Assembly (NCBI GenBank): GCA_963585895.1
Contig: OY757939.1
Span: 54,156,612 to 54,220,611, forward strand
DNA from: Sepioteuthis lessoniana
Taxonomy: Eukaryota; Mollusca; Cephalopoda; Myopsida; Loliginidae
Direction: 5' to 3'
Length of the DNA: 64,000 bases
In this document: one piece after another, positions 1 through 10,252 of the stretch
Numbering within the stretch: position 1 is the first letter of the stretch
Layout: the number at the start of each line of letters is the position of its first letter
Program-made: the position numbers and the translations under genes
The notes under the pieces: model-generated
The model's input: only the letters and a program-made list of their open reading frames with translations
Databases searched by the model: none
Told to the model about the DNA's origin: nothing

Positions 1-76
1 AATGAAATAAATAAAATGAAATGAAATAAAATGAATCTGCTGCCTTTGTTATCATTCTCGATTTTCTTTTCTTTTT

Positions 77-108
<32 letters not shown>

Positions 109-300
109 CCTTTTTGGTTTTGTTTTAACTGCTCTAAGCAATATTTTAAGATTCAAAGATTTACTCAACTTTTTAATGTACGAAGAAGAATCAATATGAT
201 GTCAGTTTTGAACAGGGATCTCAAACACACGGCCTGCGGGCCGCATGTGACCCCCATGCTACTTTTTTTATAGCACGTGGCAGAACAATTTTCGTGACTA
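1..300. other. Poly-T tract and hAT-like terminal motif
   Basis: A run of about 29 T lies at 80-108. At 214-256 there is an AGGGATCTCAAACACACGGC motif followed by CTGCGGGCCGCATG and GACCCCC. This resembles the terminal inverted repeat of hAT-superfamily transposons (GGGTCTCAAAC…GCGGGCCGCATG). No matching opposite end was found nearby, so it would be a truncated end. Low certainty. Confidence 0.35.
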
Positions 301-511
301 AAATATTTTTAAACGAATTTTCAACTTTTTCTTTTATCAATATCTTGATGTTGATTTTAAGCACTGACAACGCATTGATCAAAAAATAAATACTATTTTC
401 TATGGAGATATATACATACATACACGAATCAAAAGGACGTCTGATAATTATTGTAAAATATTTTTTAAAATCCAACTAATTTGCCCCATTTTAAAGAAAT
501 TTTCCGCTTTT

Positions 512-519
512 TATATGTA

Positions 520-609
<90 letters not shown>
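512..609. repeat. (AT)n then (GT)n microsatellite
   Basis: A TA-rich tract becomes pure (AT)n and then about 24 GT units. The surrounding 300-1340 holds no gene or other repeat that I recognise apart from this and the next microsatellite. Confidence 0.95.
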
Positions 610-610
<1 letters not shown>

Positions 611-907
611 ACGCGCTGGCCCCAGTCCTTTGTTTAAGCATGTTTGATTAAATTATAAAGACACATTTTGTCTATATGATTTTATTATAAACTTTTCTAG
701 TTTTCTGGTGGTGTTTATATTTTCTTTATTGAAGTTAATTTTTAATATTTTAAAATTCAGTATCGTACAGCTCACGACGATACCTACACCCGAACGTATC
801 GGTGTAGTCTTGTAAAAAGGCAAATTAGCAACAATAAAGAAAAAATGAACACCTTCAGCAAACTTAAAAGGATCCTAATAAAATTATATCGACAAAATGC
901 GTCATTA

Positions 908-912
<5 letters not shown>

Positions 913-964
<52 letters not shown>
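913..964. repeat. (AT)n microsatellite
   Basis: About 25 uninterrupted AT units. The flanks (610-912 and 965-1340) are AT-rich and otherwise featureless. Confidence 0.95.
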
Positions 965-968
<4 letters not shown>

Positions 969-1340
969 CATAAATCACAACTGACTTAATCCAATCTGCC
1001 TTTACAGAAAGCACTAGAAGTAATATGATTAAAATTTCAAATACTCAGATTTTTCTATTTATTTTATCATATAAATTGGTAATTTATCCCTCGCCTTTGG
1101 CCATGTTTCTTCCCAGAGAGGGATAGTTTAATTTGCTTTAATATTTAAGTCACTTTCACTTCAAAATCAAAAGCTGAAAAGTAGAAATAATCTAATTTTA
1201 TATACATTAAAAAAAACCTTGTTGATAAGAATGTTAGTTAAATCTGCATCGGCTTGTTTCAAACAACTTTTGTAGTGGAGAATAAGAGACTGTAATGGTG
1301 TAAAATTGACTTACTCAACAGAACAAAAGAAATTTCTTTC

Positions 1341-1570
1341 ATTGGCCCAGCGGTTAGAGTGTTCGCCAAAGGCCCGGGAAACCGGGGTTCAATCCCAAGT
1401 TGAGTCATACCAAAGACTCAAAAAATGGCACTTGATGCCTCCTTGCTTAACACTCAGCATTATAAGATATGGATCAAGGGTAAAGTGGACCAATCCAACA
1501 CCTCAGTGTAGTAGCTAATGAAAAGGGAGCATTCGGGTCGCCCTCGACAAAGGTCGCTAACTTTACTTAT
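1341..1570 (+). mobile_element. tRNA-derived SINE-A
   Basis: The A-box-like TTGGCCCAGCGGTTAGAGTG is followed by a B box (GGTTCAATCCC) as in a tRNA. A body (GTCATACCAAAGACTCAAAA, then CTTGATGCCTCCTTGCTTAA) and the end CTTTACTTAT follow. Near-identical copies lie at 13147, 31848 and 60573, which define the family and its ends. No coding capacity; it would move with LINE machinery. Confidence 0.85.
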
Positions 1571-1717
1571 AAGGTGAGAAGGAGATGATTTTACAACTCT
1601 TATTAACATAGGTAAGGTATATCTGAAATGAGAGACAAAACGCAATAATAGATAATGTTATATCTTATTATTTAATTAACAGAAACTATAGCTGCTATTT
1701 CTTAAAACGTTATAAAC

Positions 1718-2213
1718 TGTAGAAATTTTGGTAAGGAACTGGTGATCCTGTTTCACCGATCAGCAGCAGCCCCTTGGGTTCACGTGGCGTCCATTATAAA
1801 AAAGAGCCCCACAGGAGATTCTCTCTCTTTTGGTTCCAGTCCCACATCTGTTAGCAACAGGTCCTCCTTGTAGCAGCCCTTGACGGCATACGTATTTTGG
1901 TACCTTCCACCACTCGGGACCCAAGAGCGACGAACGCACGTGCTAAGTTAAAAGGAACAGGACACACACAGTTAAGTTCCAGCAGGCATTTTATCTGCAA
2001 ACCAACTACTTTACTCACTTTACCAACTACTTTACCCACAAACCTTATCAAACCTACTTTACCCTTCACATACCTTCAAACACCTTTACAAAACCTTACA
2101 ACCTTCACAACAAACCTTACTTTATATTACACCTTGAACTCTTCCTTGAACTCTCTTTTGTGAACTCTTCCAATTCGTTGTTTATTCCATTTGGTGTAAA
2201 ACCCTGTTTATTT

Positions 2214-2250
<37 letters not shown>

Positions 2251-2397
2251 ACATAAATTTTGTTGCACGTATAAGTAGTTCGTCTTCCTTTCTTCAAAAG
2301 CTCTCACCCAAATCTCTACTGCTGGCTGAGTACGGTTTATTCTTTTACAAAACGTAGGAATAAACCGGGCTTTTCGGGGTATATAATAATCCCCATA
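1718..2397 (+). mobile_element. Solo LTR, family LTR-1 (TSD AAAC)
   Basis: The element starts TGTAGAAATTTTGG and ends ATCCCCATA. It is flanked by the 4-bp duplication AAAC (1714-1717 and 2398-2401). It aligns throughout with the copy at 21097-21693, which ends in the canonical CA, so this copy carries a C-to-T change in its last CA. It contains a (TTG)n run at 2213-2250 and a late AATAAA (about 2359). There is no second LTR or gag/pol beside it, so it is a solo LTR. A 4-bp duplication fits Ty3/gypsy-type or related integration. Confidence 0.85.
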
Positions 2398-2426
2398 AAA
2401 CGTTTAGTAAGCGAATTTGATCTCCA

Positions 2427-2577
2427 GGTGTACCATTACTTTTACTTTCGGACTAATGCCCTTAGGAAAGGTGTGAACCACCGTATACCCACAGCTATGG
2501 GTTAAATAGTACCACTACTATTCTTCTATAGATATGGCTTTGGCATTAAATAACCCATAAAGGTTGATATGCCTTAA
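2427..2577 (+). mobile_element. SINE-C, truncated at the head
   Basis: It holds the SINE-C body (TTTCGGACTAATGCCCTTAG, then CACAGCTATGGGTTAAATAG) and the full tail GGCATTAAATAACCCATAAA plus GGTTGATATGCC. The tRNA-like head is mostly lost. Confidence 0.75.
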
Positions 2578-3109
2578 AAATTAACCTTGTATTGCATTTC
2601 GGCTGGCTCATCACTGCTCAACTTAGGGTGATTTGACGAGAACAGATGATTTCAGTTGGACTTGACAGTAAGTCAACATTAACTTTGTGTTTGCTTCTAA
2701 GAATTCAAATTCAGCTTAATAATCAAGGTGTGATACAAGGGTGTTCGGTTAAATGTATCACAAAAAGGGAGATCAAATTCTATGTCAAACTTCAGGACAA
2801 TGCAACAGAAACTTTTTACAAAATAAAACGAGCTCAGGAAGATCAAGTTCTATCTTGAGCAGAGGTTTCCGGTGGTACAAAATATTTTGGGTTTGCCAAA
2901 AAGCTGTGAAAAGACGAGATTCATTCTCGATGACCGGTCATTTCACAAAATGAGAAAAATACGACAGAAACTTTTTACAAATTAACACAGGGTTATGGAG
3001 ATCGAGTTCTATCCTGAGCAGAGGTTTTTAGGCGGTACAAGGTATTTTTAGGTGGCTGAGAGAGACCGTAGGAGATTAGCCTTATTCTGGTCAAAGTTCA
3101 CTTCATGAA
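2578..3109 (+). repeat. Unassigned segment with an internal ~159-bp direct duplication
   Basis: The stretch AGAAACTTTTTACAAA…GATC(A/G)AGTTCTATC(T/C)TGAGCAGAGGTTT…CGGTACAA occurs at about 2808-2880 and again at 2967-3040. The duplication is diverged. No protein family is recognised in either copy. Confidence 0.5.
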
Positions 3110-3445
3110 CTGAACAACCTATTAAACATAAAACTGAAGGCGATACCAATTATTGTTGGAACGATTCGCAAAAGTTTGGGAAAAGGACTGAAAACTCTGA
3201 ATCGAACTTTTTAAACTTCTGCTTTAAAAAAAATGATCCTTCTCGGGTAGTAGGGTTAGATAAATACGTATATGTATATATATACTGACTGCCACTTGTT
3301 AAGATCGGCCAGAATACTGAGAAGAGTCCTGGAAACTTGAAGAGACTTGCTGTCACTCAGACACTATGAAAGACCATCAGCAAATGCTGGCGTTAAAAAG
3401 TCGTGTGGAGTAAAATAATAATAATAATAATAATAATAATCATAA
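3110..3445 (+). mobile_element. R2/NeSL-like LINE 3' end, interrupted by SINE-B tail debris
   Basis: It carries the 3' end GATCGGCCAGAATACTGAGA…AGACCATCAGCAAATGCTGG…GAGTAAAAT(AAT)n, shared with the copies ending near 4580, 5510 and 5960. At about 3200-3290 the reading is broken by sequence resembling a SINE-B tail. Strongly decayed. Confidence 0.65.
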
Positions 3446-3449
3446 TAAT

Positions 3450-4580
3450 AAACGCTGGGAGAAAATGAAACCTACAAATACTTGGGTAACTTGGAGGCTG
3501 ACACCATTAAACAAGTGGAAATGAAAGACAAGATCCGAAAAGAATATCTCAGGAGAACTAGAAAACTACTCGAGAGAAAACTCTCTAGCAGAAACCTAAT
3601 CAAAAGAATAAATACCTGGGCTGTGCCACTCGTTAGATATTCGGGACCCTCTCTCAAGTGGACCAGAGATGAACTTAAACAAATGGATCAAAGGACAAGA
3701 AAACTAATGACCATGCATACGGCATTACATCCCAGAGACGACGTTGACAGACTATATGTATCTAGAAAAGAGGGAGGAAGAGGACTTGCCAGCATCGAAG
3801 ACAGCGTTGACGCATCGATACAGCGGTTCGAATTACAGCCATCAGAAACGATACGGACAACATGATAGATAATAGAATGACAACAACTAGGAAACAAAAA
3901 TGGGAGAAAAAAAACACTGTATGGCCGCTTTGAACGACTAATAAACAACATCTCACACCAGAAAACCTGGACCTGGCTAAGAAAAGGAAACCTTACGAGA
4001 GAAATGGAATCTCTTCTAATAGCAACTCAGGATAACGCCATAAGGACCAATCATATAAAAGCGAGAATAGATAAGACGCAACAAAACAGTAACGATTGGG
4101 CCAATTGTGATTGGTGCTTTAGGCACAATAACTAAAGGATTATTAAAAGGCCTGGAGGACTTGAAAGTTGGCGGACGGTGATAGTTAACAAAAAAGAGAA
4201 CCTGCCAAATAGTGGACTTTGCCGTCCTGGCTAACCACAGATTGAAAATCAGAGAAAACGAAAAAAAGAGACAAAAACGTAGAGCTTGCTCGATAACTAA
4301 AAAAAACTATGGAACATAAAGGTGACGGGGATACCAATTGTAATTAGTGCACTTCAACGATTGCCAAAGGTTTAGCAAGAGAGCTGAAGAAATTGGAAAT
4401 CAGAGGACGATCGGACAACATCTAAACCGCAAGATTGTTGAAGTCGGCCAGAATACTGAGAATAGTGCTGGAGACCTGATGTGACTTGCTATCACTTAGT
4501 CTCCAATGAAAGACTATCAGCTAAAGCTGATGTGAAAAACTCGCAAGGAGTAAGATAATAATAATAATAATAATAATAAA
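3450..4580 (+). mobile_element. R2/NeSL-like non-LTR retrotransposon fragment (reverse transcriptase C-terminal side)
   Basis: The region starting ETYKYLGNLEADTIKQVEMK encodes the C-terminal part of a LINE polyprotein (KLLERKLSSRNLIKRINTWA, then DDVDRLYVSRKEGGRGLASI). It breaks after DASIQRFEL by a deletion and frameshift. From about 4091 it jumps to the far C-terminus (VTIGPIVIGALGTITKGLL-like reading) and then a second endonuclease-like stretch, ending in (AAT)n at about 4557-4578. The order is rearranged relative to an intact element. Dead copy. Confidence 0.75.
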
Positions 4581-5514
4581 GAGGGAGAAAGAAGACGTGC
4601 CAGCATCAAAGACCGCGTTGACGCATCGATACAACGACTCGAAGACTACATAGGAAAACACGAACGAGGACTAATTACAGCCATCAGAAATGATATTGAC
4701 AACATGATGAACAATAGAATGACAATAACTAGGGAAGAAAAACAACTCTATGGACGTTTTAAATGACTAATAAACACCATCTCATACCAGAAAACGTGGA
4801 CGTGGCCAAGAAAAGGAAACTCTAAGAGATAAACAGAATCTCTCCCAATAGCAGCACAAAACAACGCCATAAGAACCAATCATATCAAAGTGAGAATAGA
4901 TAAGACCCAACAAAATAGCATTTTTAGACTATGCGGTGACAGAGATGAAACTATCAATCACATAATAAGGGAATGCTGCATTTAGCACAGAAGGAGTATA
5001 AGACTAGACACGACTGGGTGGGCAAGGTGATCCACTGGGAGATATGCAAGAAATTTGAATTTGACCATACGAATAAATGGTATATGCACAACCCAGCAGC
5101 TGTCCTAGAAAATGACACTCATAATCTCCTATGGGACTTTGACATACAGACAGATCACCTAATCTCGGCCAGAAGACCATACCTTATAATAATCAACAAA
5201 AAAAAAAAGAGAATTTGCAAAATTGTCGACTTTTCTGTCCCGGCTGACTACAGAATAAAACTGAAAGAATTATACCAATGGTGATTGGTGCTTTTGGCAC
5301 AGAAACTAAAGGATTATTAAAGGGACTGGATGATCAGGAAGTTGGCGGACAAATGGAGACCATCTAAACTACAGCATTTCTGAGAGCGGCCCAAATACTG
5401 AGAAGAGTCCTGGGGACTTGAGGAGATTTGCTGTCACTCAGGTTCCAGTGAGAGACCATCAACTAACGCTGATGTGGAAAACTCTAAAGGAGTAAATAAT
5501 AATAATAATAATAA
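4580..5514 (+). mobile_element. R2/NeSL-like LINE fragment with zinc-knuckle and endonuclease-like C-terminus
   Basis: Reading +, the fragment has the coiled RLEDYIGKHERGLITAIRND region and then a CCHC-type motif in which the first Cys is lost (FRLCGDRDETINHIIREC). The restriction-like endonuclease region follows (LLWDFDIQTDHLISARRP, then IVDFSVPADYRIK), in which the RPD motif reads RPY. It closes with the shared 3' end and (AAT)n at about 5495-5515. A frame change near 4976 and several stops make it a pseudocopy. Family placement is by motif style. Confidence 0.75.
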
Positions 5515-5912
5515 ACGGATCATCTAATCTCGGCCAGACGACCAGACCTAGTGATAGTCAACAAAAAGAAGAGAATCTGCCGAATAGTGGACTTTGACGT
5601 TCCGGCTGATCACAGAGTAAAAAAGAAGGAAAGCGAAAAGAGAGATAAGTATCTAGACCTTGCTAGAGAACTGAAACAACTATGGTACATGAAAGTGACG
5701 GTGATACCAATTGTAATTGGTACGCCAAAATTTGTTACAGGGGATGGAGAACTTGGAAATAAGAGGACGGGTGGAGACCATCCCAACTACGGCATTATTG
5801 AGATCGACCAGAATACTAAGAAAACGCCTGGAGATTTGAGAAGACTTGCTGTCACTCAAGGTTCCAGTGGAAAACCATCAGCTAAGGCTGGCGTGAAAAA
5901 CTCTCAAACGAG

Positions 5913-5958
<46 letters not shown>

Positions 5959-5965
5959 TCCGTTA
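5515..5965 (+). mobile_element. R2/NeSL-like LINE 3' end with long (ATA)n tail
   Basis: This is a 5'-truncated copy starting inside the endonuclease region (DHLISARRPDLVIVNKKKRI). It keeps the RPD motif and IVDFDVPADHRVKKKESEK, then EIDQNTKKTPGDLRRLAVTQ read through the end of the element into (ATA)n. An open frame at 5551-5973 covers it. It is the best-preserved C-terminus of the four in the cluster. Confidence 0.75.
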
Positions 5966-6334
5966 AGTCTTAAGATCTTTTTTTGAAATAGGAAATTTAA
6001 CACCCACCAAATGTATTCCTTATCCAGATATGTAGCACACAGTTTTCTTGCATATCTGTATATTTTTCGAGTTGATGTTTATGAACCCAATTGAGATTTT
6101 GTTCAAAGGAAACTATTAACTCAGCAATGTAAACTGATCCAACAGCAACGTCAAAACTCGAAGCAGTTAACCCAATTAACACAATTTCTCAATATATTAC
6201 CCTCTAGCCAACCTTGGAATTTTGATAAAAATCATTTTTTAATGCATTTAAACTTATCGGGAAAATTTTAAGAATTCCATCTGTTTTCCATTTTCATTGG
6301 CCCAAGAGAGTGGAAGTCTAACAAAAATTATACA
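5966..6334. other. Non-genic; 6209-6325 is a repeat shared with 7457-7580
   Basis: The segment GGAATTTTGATAAAAATCAT…TAAACTTATCGGGAA…GAATTCCATCTGTTTTCCAT…CATTGGCCCAAGAGAGTGGA recurs, diverged, inside the SINE-B copy at 7351-7738. No gene seen. Confidence 0.6.
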
Positions 6335-6359
6335 TATATATATATATATATATATGAAG

Positions 6360-6512
6360 AAAATGGAATAACTAAGTAATCCAAAAGTGATGAATTTATT
6401 ATAATGGAAAGTTAATGTTAGAACGTTTCGGTTTTAGTAAACTTTCATCAGGACTTTCAGATGTTGACTTTCCATTATAACAAATTCATCACTTTTGGAA
6501 TACTTTGTGTTT
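6360..6512 (-). mobile_element. Inverted-repeat element with Penelope-like hammerhead core
   Basis: Two arms of about 40 bp (AATCCAAAAGTGATGAATTT…TATAATGGAAAGT at 6380-6414 and its complement at 6467-6505) surround a centre. On the minus strand the centre reads CTGATGA (about 6446-6452), then a short arm, then CCGAAACGTT. CTGATGA…GAAAC is the catalytic core of hammerhead ribozymes, found by others in the terminal repeats of Penelope-like retroelements. The stem II pairing here is imperfect, so activity is doubtful. Confidence 0.45.
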
Positions 6513-6544
6513 CTATTTTCATCATAATGTCGTATTCATTTCCA

Positions 6545-6650
6545 TTATTTACTTCCACACACACACACATACACACACACACACATATATATAGGGAGAG
6601 AGAGAGAGACATAAATATACATATATATGCACACATACATATATATATAC
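6545..6650. repeat. (CA)n/(TA)n/(GA)n compound microsatellite
   Basis: Mixed ACAC, TATA and GAGA runs form low-complexity sequence with no other content. Confidence 0.9.
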
Positions 6651-6652
6651 TA

Positions 6653-6863
6653 AGCTGTTTGCTTTTCCCATCGTGCTAATACCCAGTCGAAAGATATGAA
6701 TCCAGTTATTCTCCGTTCAGCAATGGGTAAATAGTAGGGCAGACAGTTATCTTTAGCCGTAGTAAGAAAACCGATCTCGGAGAAGGAAAACTCTAAATTC
6801 AAACTTTTTAAACTCCGCTTAAAAAAGGATCTTGTGTAGTAACCAGCTTGAGCAGAGGGATTG

Positions 6864-6868
<5 letters not shown>
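6653..6868 (+). mobile_element. SINE-B lacking the tRNA head
   Basis: It has the SINE-B body (GCTAATACCC…GAATCCAGTTATTCTCC…GGGTAAATAGTAGGGCAGAC) and tail (GGAGAAGGAAAACTC…AACTCCGCTTAAAAA…GCAGAGGGATTGGGTATA). The tRNA-like first ~90 bp is missing. Confidence 0.8.

Positions 6869-6928
<60 letters not shown>
6866..6928. repeat. (TA)n then (TG)n microsatellite at a SINE-B 3' end
   Basis: The pure TA run directly continues the GGGTATA end of the SINE, as if grown from the SINE tail. The following 6940-7150 holds nothing recognisable. Confidence 0.9.
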
Positions 6929-7173
6929 ATTGACTGTCATTTTTTGCAGAGGAAAACCATCACCTCAATTCGCTAAGAGTACTCTTTGGGAAAGTTTGTG
7001 ACTCCTCAGGTCAAGGAATACCCTTCCAAGCTCTATTGTGTGTGTGACATATGAATTAACTTTCTTTTCCGTTGATGTTCCCGGACACTTTCATATGACT
7101 TCTCAAACTTAAGTTGAAAGACTTAACTTGAAAGTAAAGCGAGTCTTCAAATGTTAGCTATCATGAGCTTTAT

Positions 7174-7345
7174 TACACACACACACACACACACAAGTAT
7201 GGGCACGCACACGCACACACACACACACACAAAAGCAAGGACACACACACACACACAAGCGCGAACGCCCACAATCACACCCACACACACGTACAAGAGC
7301 ACATGCACACACACAAACAGACACACACACACACACACACGTACA
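7174..7345. repeat. Interrupted (CA)n array
   Basis: This is a 170-bp CA-rich tract with ACG and AAGCA interruptions. It opens frames on both strands (Thr-His on +, Cys-Val on -), which are artefacts. Confidence 0.95.
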
Positions 7346-7350
7346 AAATT

Positions 7351-7738
7351 AGGGGCTTGTAATGTAACGGATATCGTCCGAGGAAATGGTCAGGGTGACC
7401 CGAGTTCAAATCCTGGACAAGGCTGTTTGCATTTCACATTGTGCTAATACCCCTCACCCAACACTGGAATCTTTATAAAATCATTTTTTTTTATTTCGAC
7501 TTATCAGGAATATTATAAGAATTCCTACTATTTTCCATTTTCATTTGTCCAAGACAGTGGAAATAATTTGAATTTAAAAAGCATAAACCCAACTATTCTC
7601 CTTCCAGTTATAACTGGTACCTTTAACCTTGACATGGCAACCAATCAAAGAAAAGGAAAACTATGAATTCAAATCTGGTAAACTCCGTTTAAAAGAGGAT
7701 CAAGTTTCGCCTCCTGCCTGTGTGGAGGGATTGGTAAA
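7351..7738 (+). mobile_element. SINE-B with ~130-bp internal insertion
   Basis: The head has a good B box (GAGTTCAAATCCTGG). The body and tail are present, ending GTGGAGGGATTGGTAAATA. At 7455-7590 it is split by the repeat shared with 6209-6325, which makes it longer than the ~285-bp family norm. 7739-7914 is AT-rich with nothing recognisable. Confidence 0.8.
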
Positions 7739-7914
7739 TATATGTGTTTCTGAAAAATTTGTATCTTTTCTTCATCTAATAATTTGACCAATTTTTGTTT
7801 AAAATATCTCAAATTTTAACAGCATATGTTGAAACAACTTCAAATTCTAAGTTTAATGTTTAATTCAATTTTATTTTCAAGTGTAGAAATGCCATTCACT
7901 GGAAAATAAAGGTT

Positions 7915-8112
7915 TGGTTTGGTTTGGTTTTATGGCATATCAACCATTGTCGGCTATAAATGCCAAATTTATTTATATACATATATAAACAGTTCTGTTT
8001 CAAACAATTCAGTTGAGCATAAATAAAAAGTTTCAAAGTAAAAAATAGTTCTATTTCTAGCAATTCAGTTTAGCATTAGTACACAATTTAGATCTATTTG
8101 ACCCATAGTAAT
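7915..8112 (+). repeat. R68 dispersed repeat, short copy
   Basis: It begins with GGTTTGG repeats and ATGGCATATCAACCATTG…AATGCCAAAT. It continues with 'AGTTCTGTTTCAAACAATTC' modules and ends GTTCTATTTGACCCATAG. R68 copies throughout the window share this plan. No coding sequence. Confidence 0.7.
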
Positions 8113-8395
8113 TACTCTACAAAACAGCTGCTATACGGCCACATACCTCCCGTCTCACAAACCATCCAAGTAAGATGAACTGGACACGCGGGGCACTGCT
8201 GAAGAAGCAAGGACAAACTCATAAGCGACGTTCTCTTACGGACTCTAACAAATGGACCCGCTTGTATTATTTGATCAACAAAAATTTACTTACATCAACT
8301 CTACGCGGCTACTCGATGAAGTCTAGAGGACCTACCAAGAACGTTGGACGATAGTGACAGATGGTGGGTGAATTCTGTGCTGTCAGTACGACTTA
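8113..8395 (+). mobile_element. RTE-like LINE 3' end, diverged subfamily
   Basis: Decayed sequence matches the region of the better copies coding for HLPPITKTIQVR and HCWRSRDELISDVL, with ACACGCGGGGCACTGCTGAA and CTCATAAGCGACGTTCTC. It ends near GTCAGTACGACTTAAAGATGA, a degraded ATGATG tail. Stops and indels throughout. Confidence 0.6.
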
Positions 8396-8418
8396 AAGAT
8401 GAAGATATATATATATCA

Positions 8419-8893
8419 TATCGAAATCAGAACTAACCGATAAAATGAAACGCAGTTTCTTCCAGGCAGCTGTCGTATCGATAATGCTGTCTGGATGCAC
8501 TACGTGGACGCTAACTAAACGGCTGGAGAAGAAGCTAGACGGCAATTACACAAGAATGCTGCGAGCAATATTGAACAGGTCCTGGCGGCAACACCCAACA
8601 AGACACCAACTATACCGCCACCTGCCACCCATCACGAAAACTATCCAAGTTAGACGAGCCAGACATGCAGGACACTGCTGGAGAAGCAGGGACGAGCTCA
8701 TAAGCGATGTACTCCTATGGACCCCCAAATATGGCCTGGCAAAAGCAGGACGACCAGCACGAACATACATTCAGCAGCTACGTGAGGATACGGAATGTAG
8801 CCCTGAAGACCTGCCAGAGGCGATGAACGATAGGGAGAAGTGGCGAGAGAGAGTCAGGGATATTCATGCTAGCGGCACGACATGATGATGATG
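8419..8893 (+). mobile_element. RTE-like LINE 3' end, locus 1 (146-codon open remnant)
   Basis: It encodes the C-terminus of a non-LTR reverse transcriptase ORF: SKSELTDKMKRSFFQAAVVS, then GCTTWTLTKRLEKKLDGNYT, NRSWRQHPTRHQLYRHLPPI, GHCWRSRDELISDVLLWTPK, RPARTYIQQLREDTECSPED and a stop, followed at once by (ATG)n. A very short 3' UTR and a trinucleotide tail are typical of the RTE clade. The copy is 5'-truncated and has no polymerase catalytic motif. Confidence 0.8.
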
Positions 8894-9392
8894 ATATATA
8901 CCTCTAACCCATGTGTTACATTTAGTATATGATATTTAAGTGCAAACATTACAATTATTATAAGACAGAGGTTGTATGACTTAACTTTAACAAACTTTCT
9001 TTATGTTTTGTACAGCTGTACATTGTAGGGAACGAATAAATAAATAAAAAATTTAAAATCAAATTTAAGAAAATGATAAATAAATAAATAAAAAGAAAAG
9101 TATTAAATTTGCAGAAACTCCCTGATGTCCCTGACAGGAAAAAGGGATGACGCATGCGTAAAAGAGAAAAGTCATCCTCTTGACAAAGGGGACAATATTA
9201 TCTTTCTCTTTCAGGCAGTGTCCGTCGAACCAACAACACTGTTTTGCTGTCTGGTGTTTTGGGCACCACGTATACGTCTTTGGGCGTAGCGTCGGTTAGT
9301 CCCTTCACCCAGTAGCAGCCTCTTTCTCTGTCGGTCAACATTATGCTGAAATATACAAGACCCACAACTGAACTATAAACTAACACTTACCG
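8894..9392. repeat. Sequence duplicated at 11599-12098, with conserved 62-codon minus-strand ORF
   Basis: The sequence 3' of RTE-like locus 1 recurs almost unchanged behind the RTE-like end at 11240, so RTE end plus flank were copied together. On the minus strand both copies keep a 62-codon frame (9198-9386 here) reading MLTDRERGCYWVKGLTDATP and VVPKTPDSKTVLLVRRTLPE. The frame is preceded by an acceptor-like TTGTATATTTCAG, and the shared block ends at a donor-like CCG|GTAAGTGTT. I do not recognise the peptide; it may be a fossil exon. Confidence 0.6.
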
Positions 9393-9697
9393 GACTTTGA
9401 TAAAACTTCCAAAAGAAAACTAACCCTTATGGAAACCCGAAATACCGAATGCGGACACCTACATACATGAAACGAATTAACGTATTTTTTGACACCTTAA
9501 CTGGAGGATTCAGCCATTTCAATGTATTCAGGAAAAATTCCCTCATCCACGGAATGGTCGTTGAACCCAGTAAATAAAGGAAAGTATAAAAGAAACGTCT
9601 TCGTCTCTTATCTGTCCTGTCTTTTCCTTTTGTATAATTCTTTTTGGGACTTTCTTTAGGCAAGGCATTGCGCCGGCCAGTCAACGTGGGGTAAAAT
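9393..9697. other. Unassigned; no feature recognised
   Basis: This is unique-looking sequence. A minus-strand open frame (9427-9804) runs across it and into the neighbouring LTR, so it is probably not a gene as it stands. Confidence 0.4.
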
Positions 9698-10252
9698 TGT
9701 ACCACAGCCATATGGCTATTTGGGAAATGTACATCGATTGTCCATAACTCATTTAGATAACTTGTATACGTAAAGAACATAGGAATCTCCAAATTCGAAA
9801 ACACGTAACGACTTCTTTGTTCAGGTACGAAACCTTTTTATTAATTTTGAGTTAAAGGTTTCGACATAAGGAGAGAGACACAATCTTACTATTCTGTCTT
9901 CATCATCTGGCCTCTATCTCGTGCGGCACCCCATGGCGCGCAAATTCGTCTCGCTTCTGCGTACCCGAAAAAGTCAACCGTCTCGTTCGGCTTCTAGCTT
10001 CAACTCTCTTAACTTTCTTCAAATTCCCAAAATCCTCCACGCGCTTCCGGCGCGGGACGTCATTCGCACTCCGTCACCCATTTCTCTTCTCGGGCTATTG
10101 TGACATCTCTGAGGGACACGTCCGCTCTGCGCGCGCCCGCGTTAACACACGCATCAAGTTTGCACCTAACTAACCCATGTGCTGAGCCGAAAGGTTCTCA
10201 GCCTAACTAAACCCAAAGGCATGAGCCGAAATCCCTCGGCCATTATATTACA
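9698..10252 (-). mobile_element. Solo LTR, family LTR-2 (TSD AAAT)
   Basis: Minus-strand reading starts TGTAATATAATGGCCGAGGG and ends …TGTGGTACA. The flanks are AAAT (9694-9697 and 10253-10256). It aligns along its length with 57890-58434. Internal signals on the minus strand are a GACGTC near the middle and AATAAAAAGG, followed by a U5-like GTACCTGAACAAAGAAGTCG. No second LTR or internal domain is adjacent. Confidence 0.85.

Noticed and set aside
7147..7447. Cys/Val-rich and Thr/His-rich open frames
   Set aside because: Translations of a (CA)n microsatellite.
9427..9804. 125-codon minus-strand frame
   Set aside because: It crosses the well-defined LTR-2 boundary at 9698 and has no recognisable protein, so it is not a gene as it stands.
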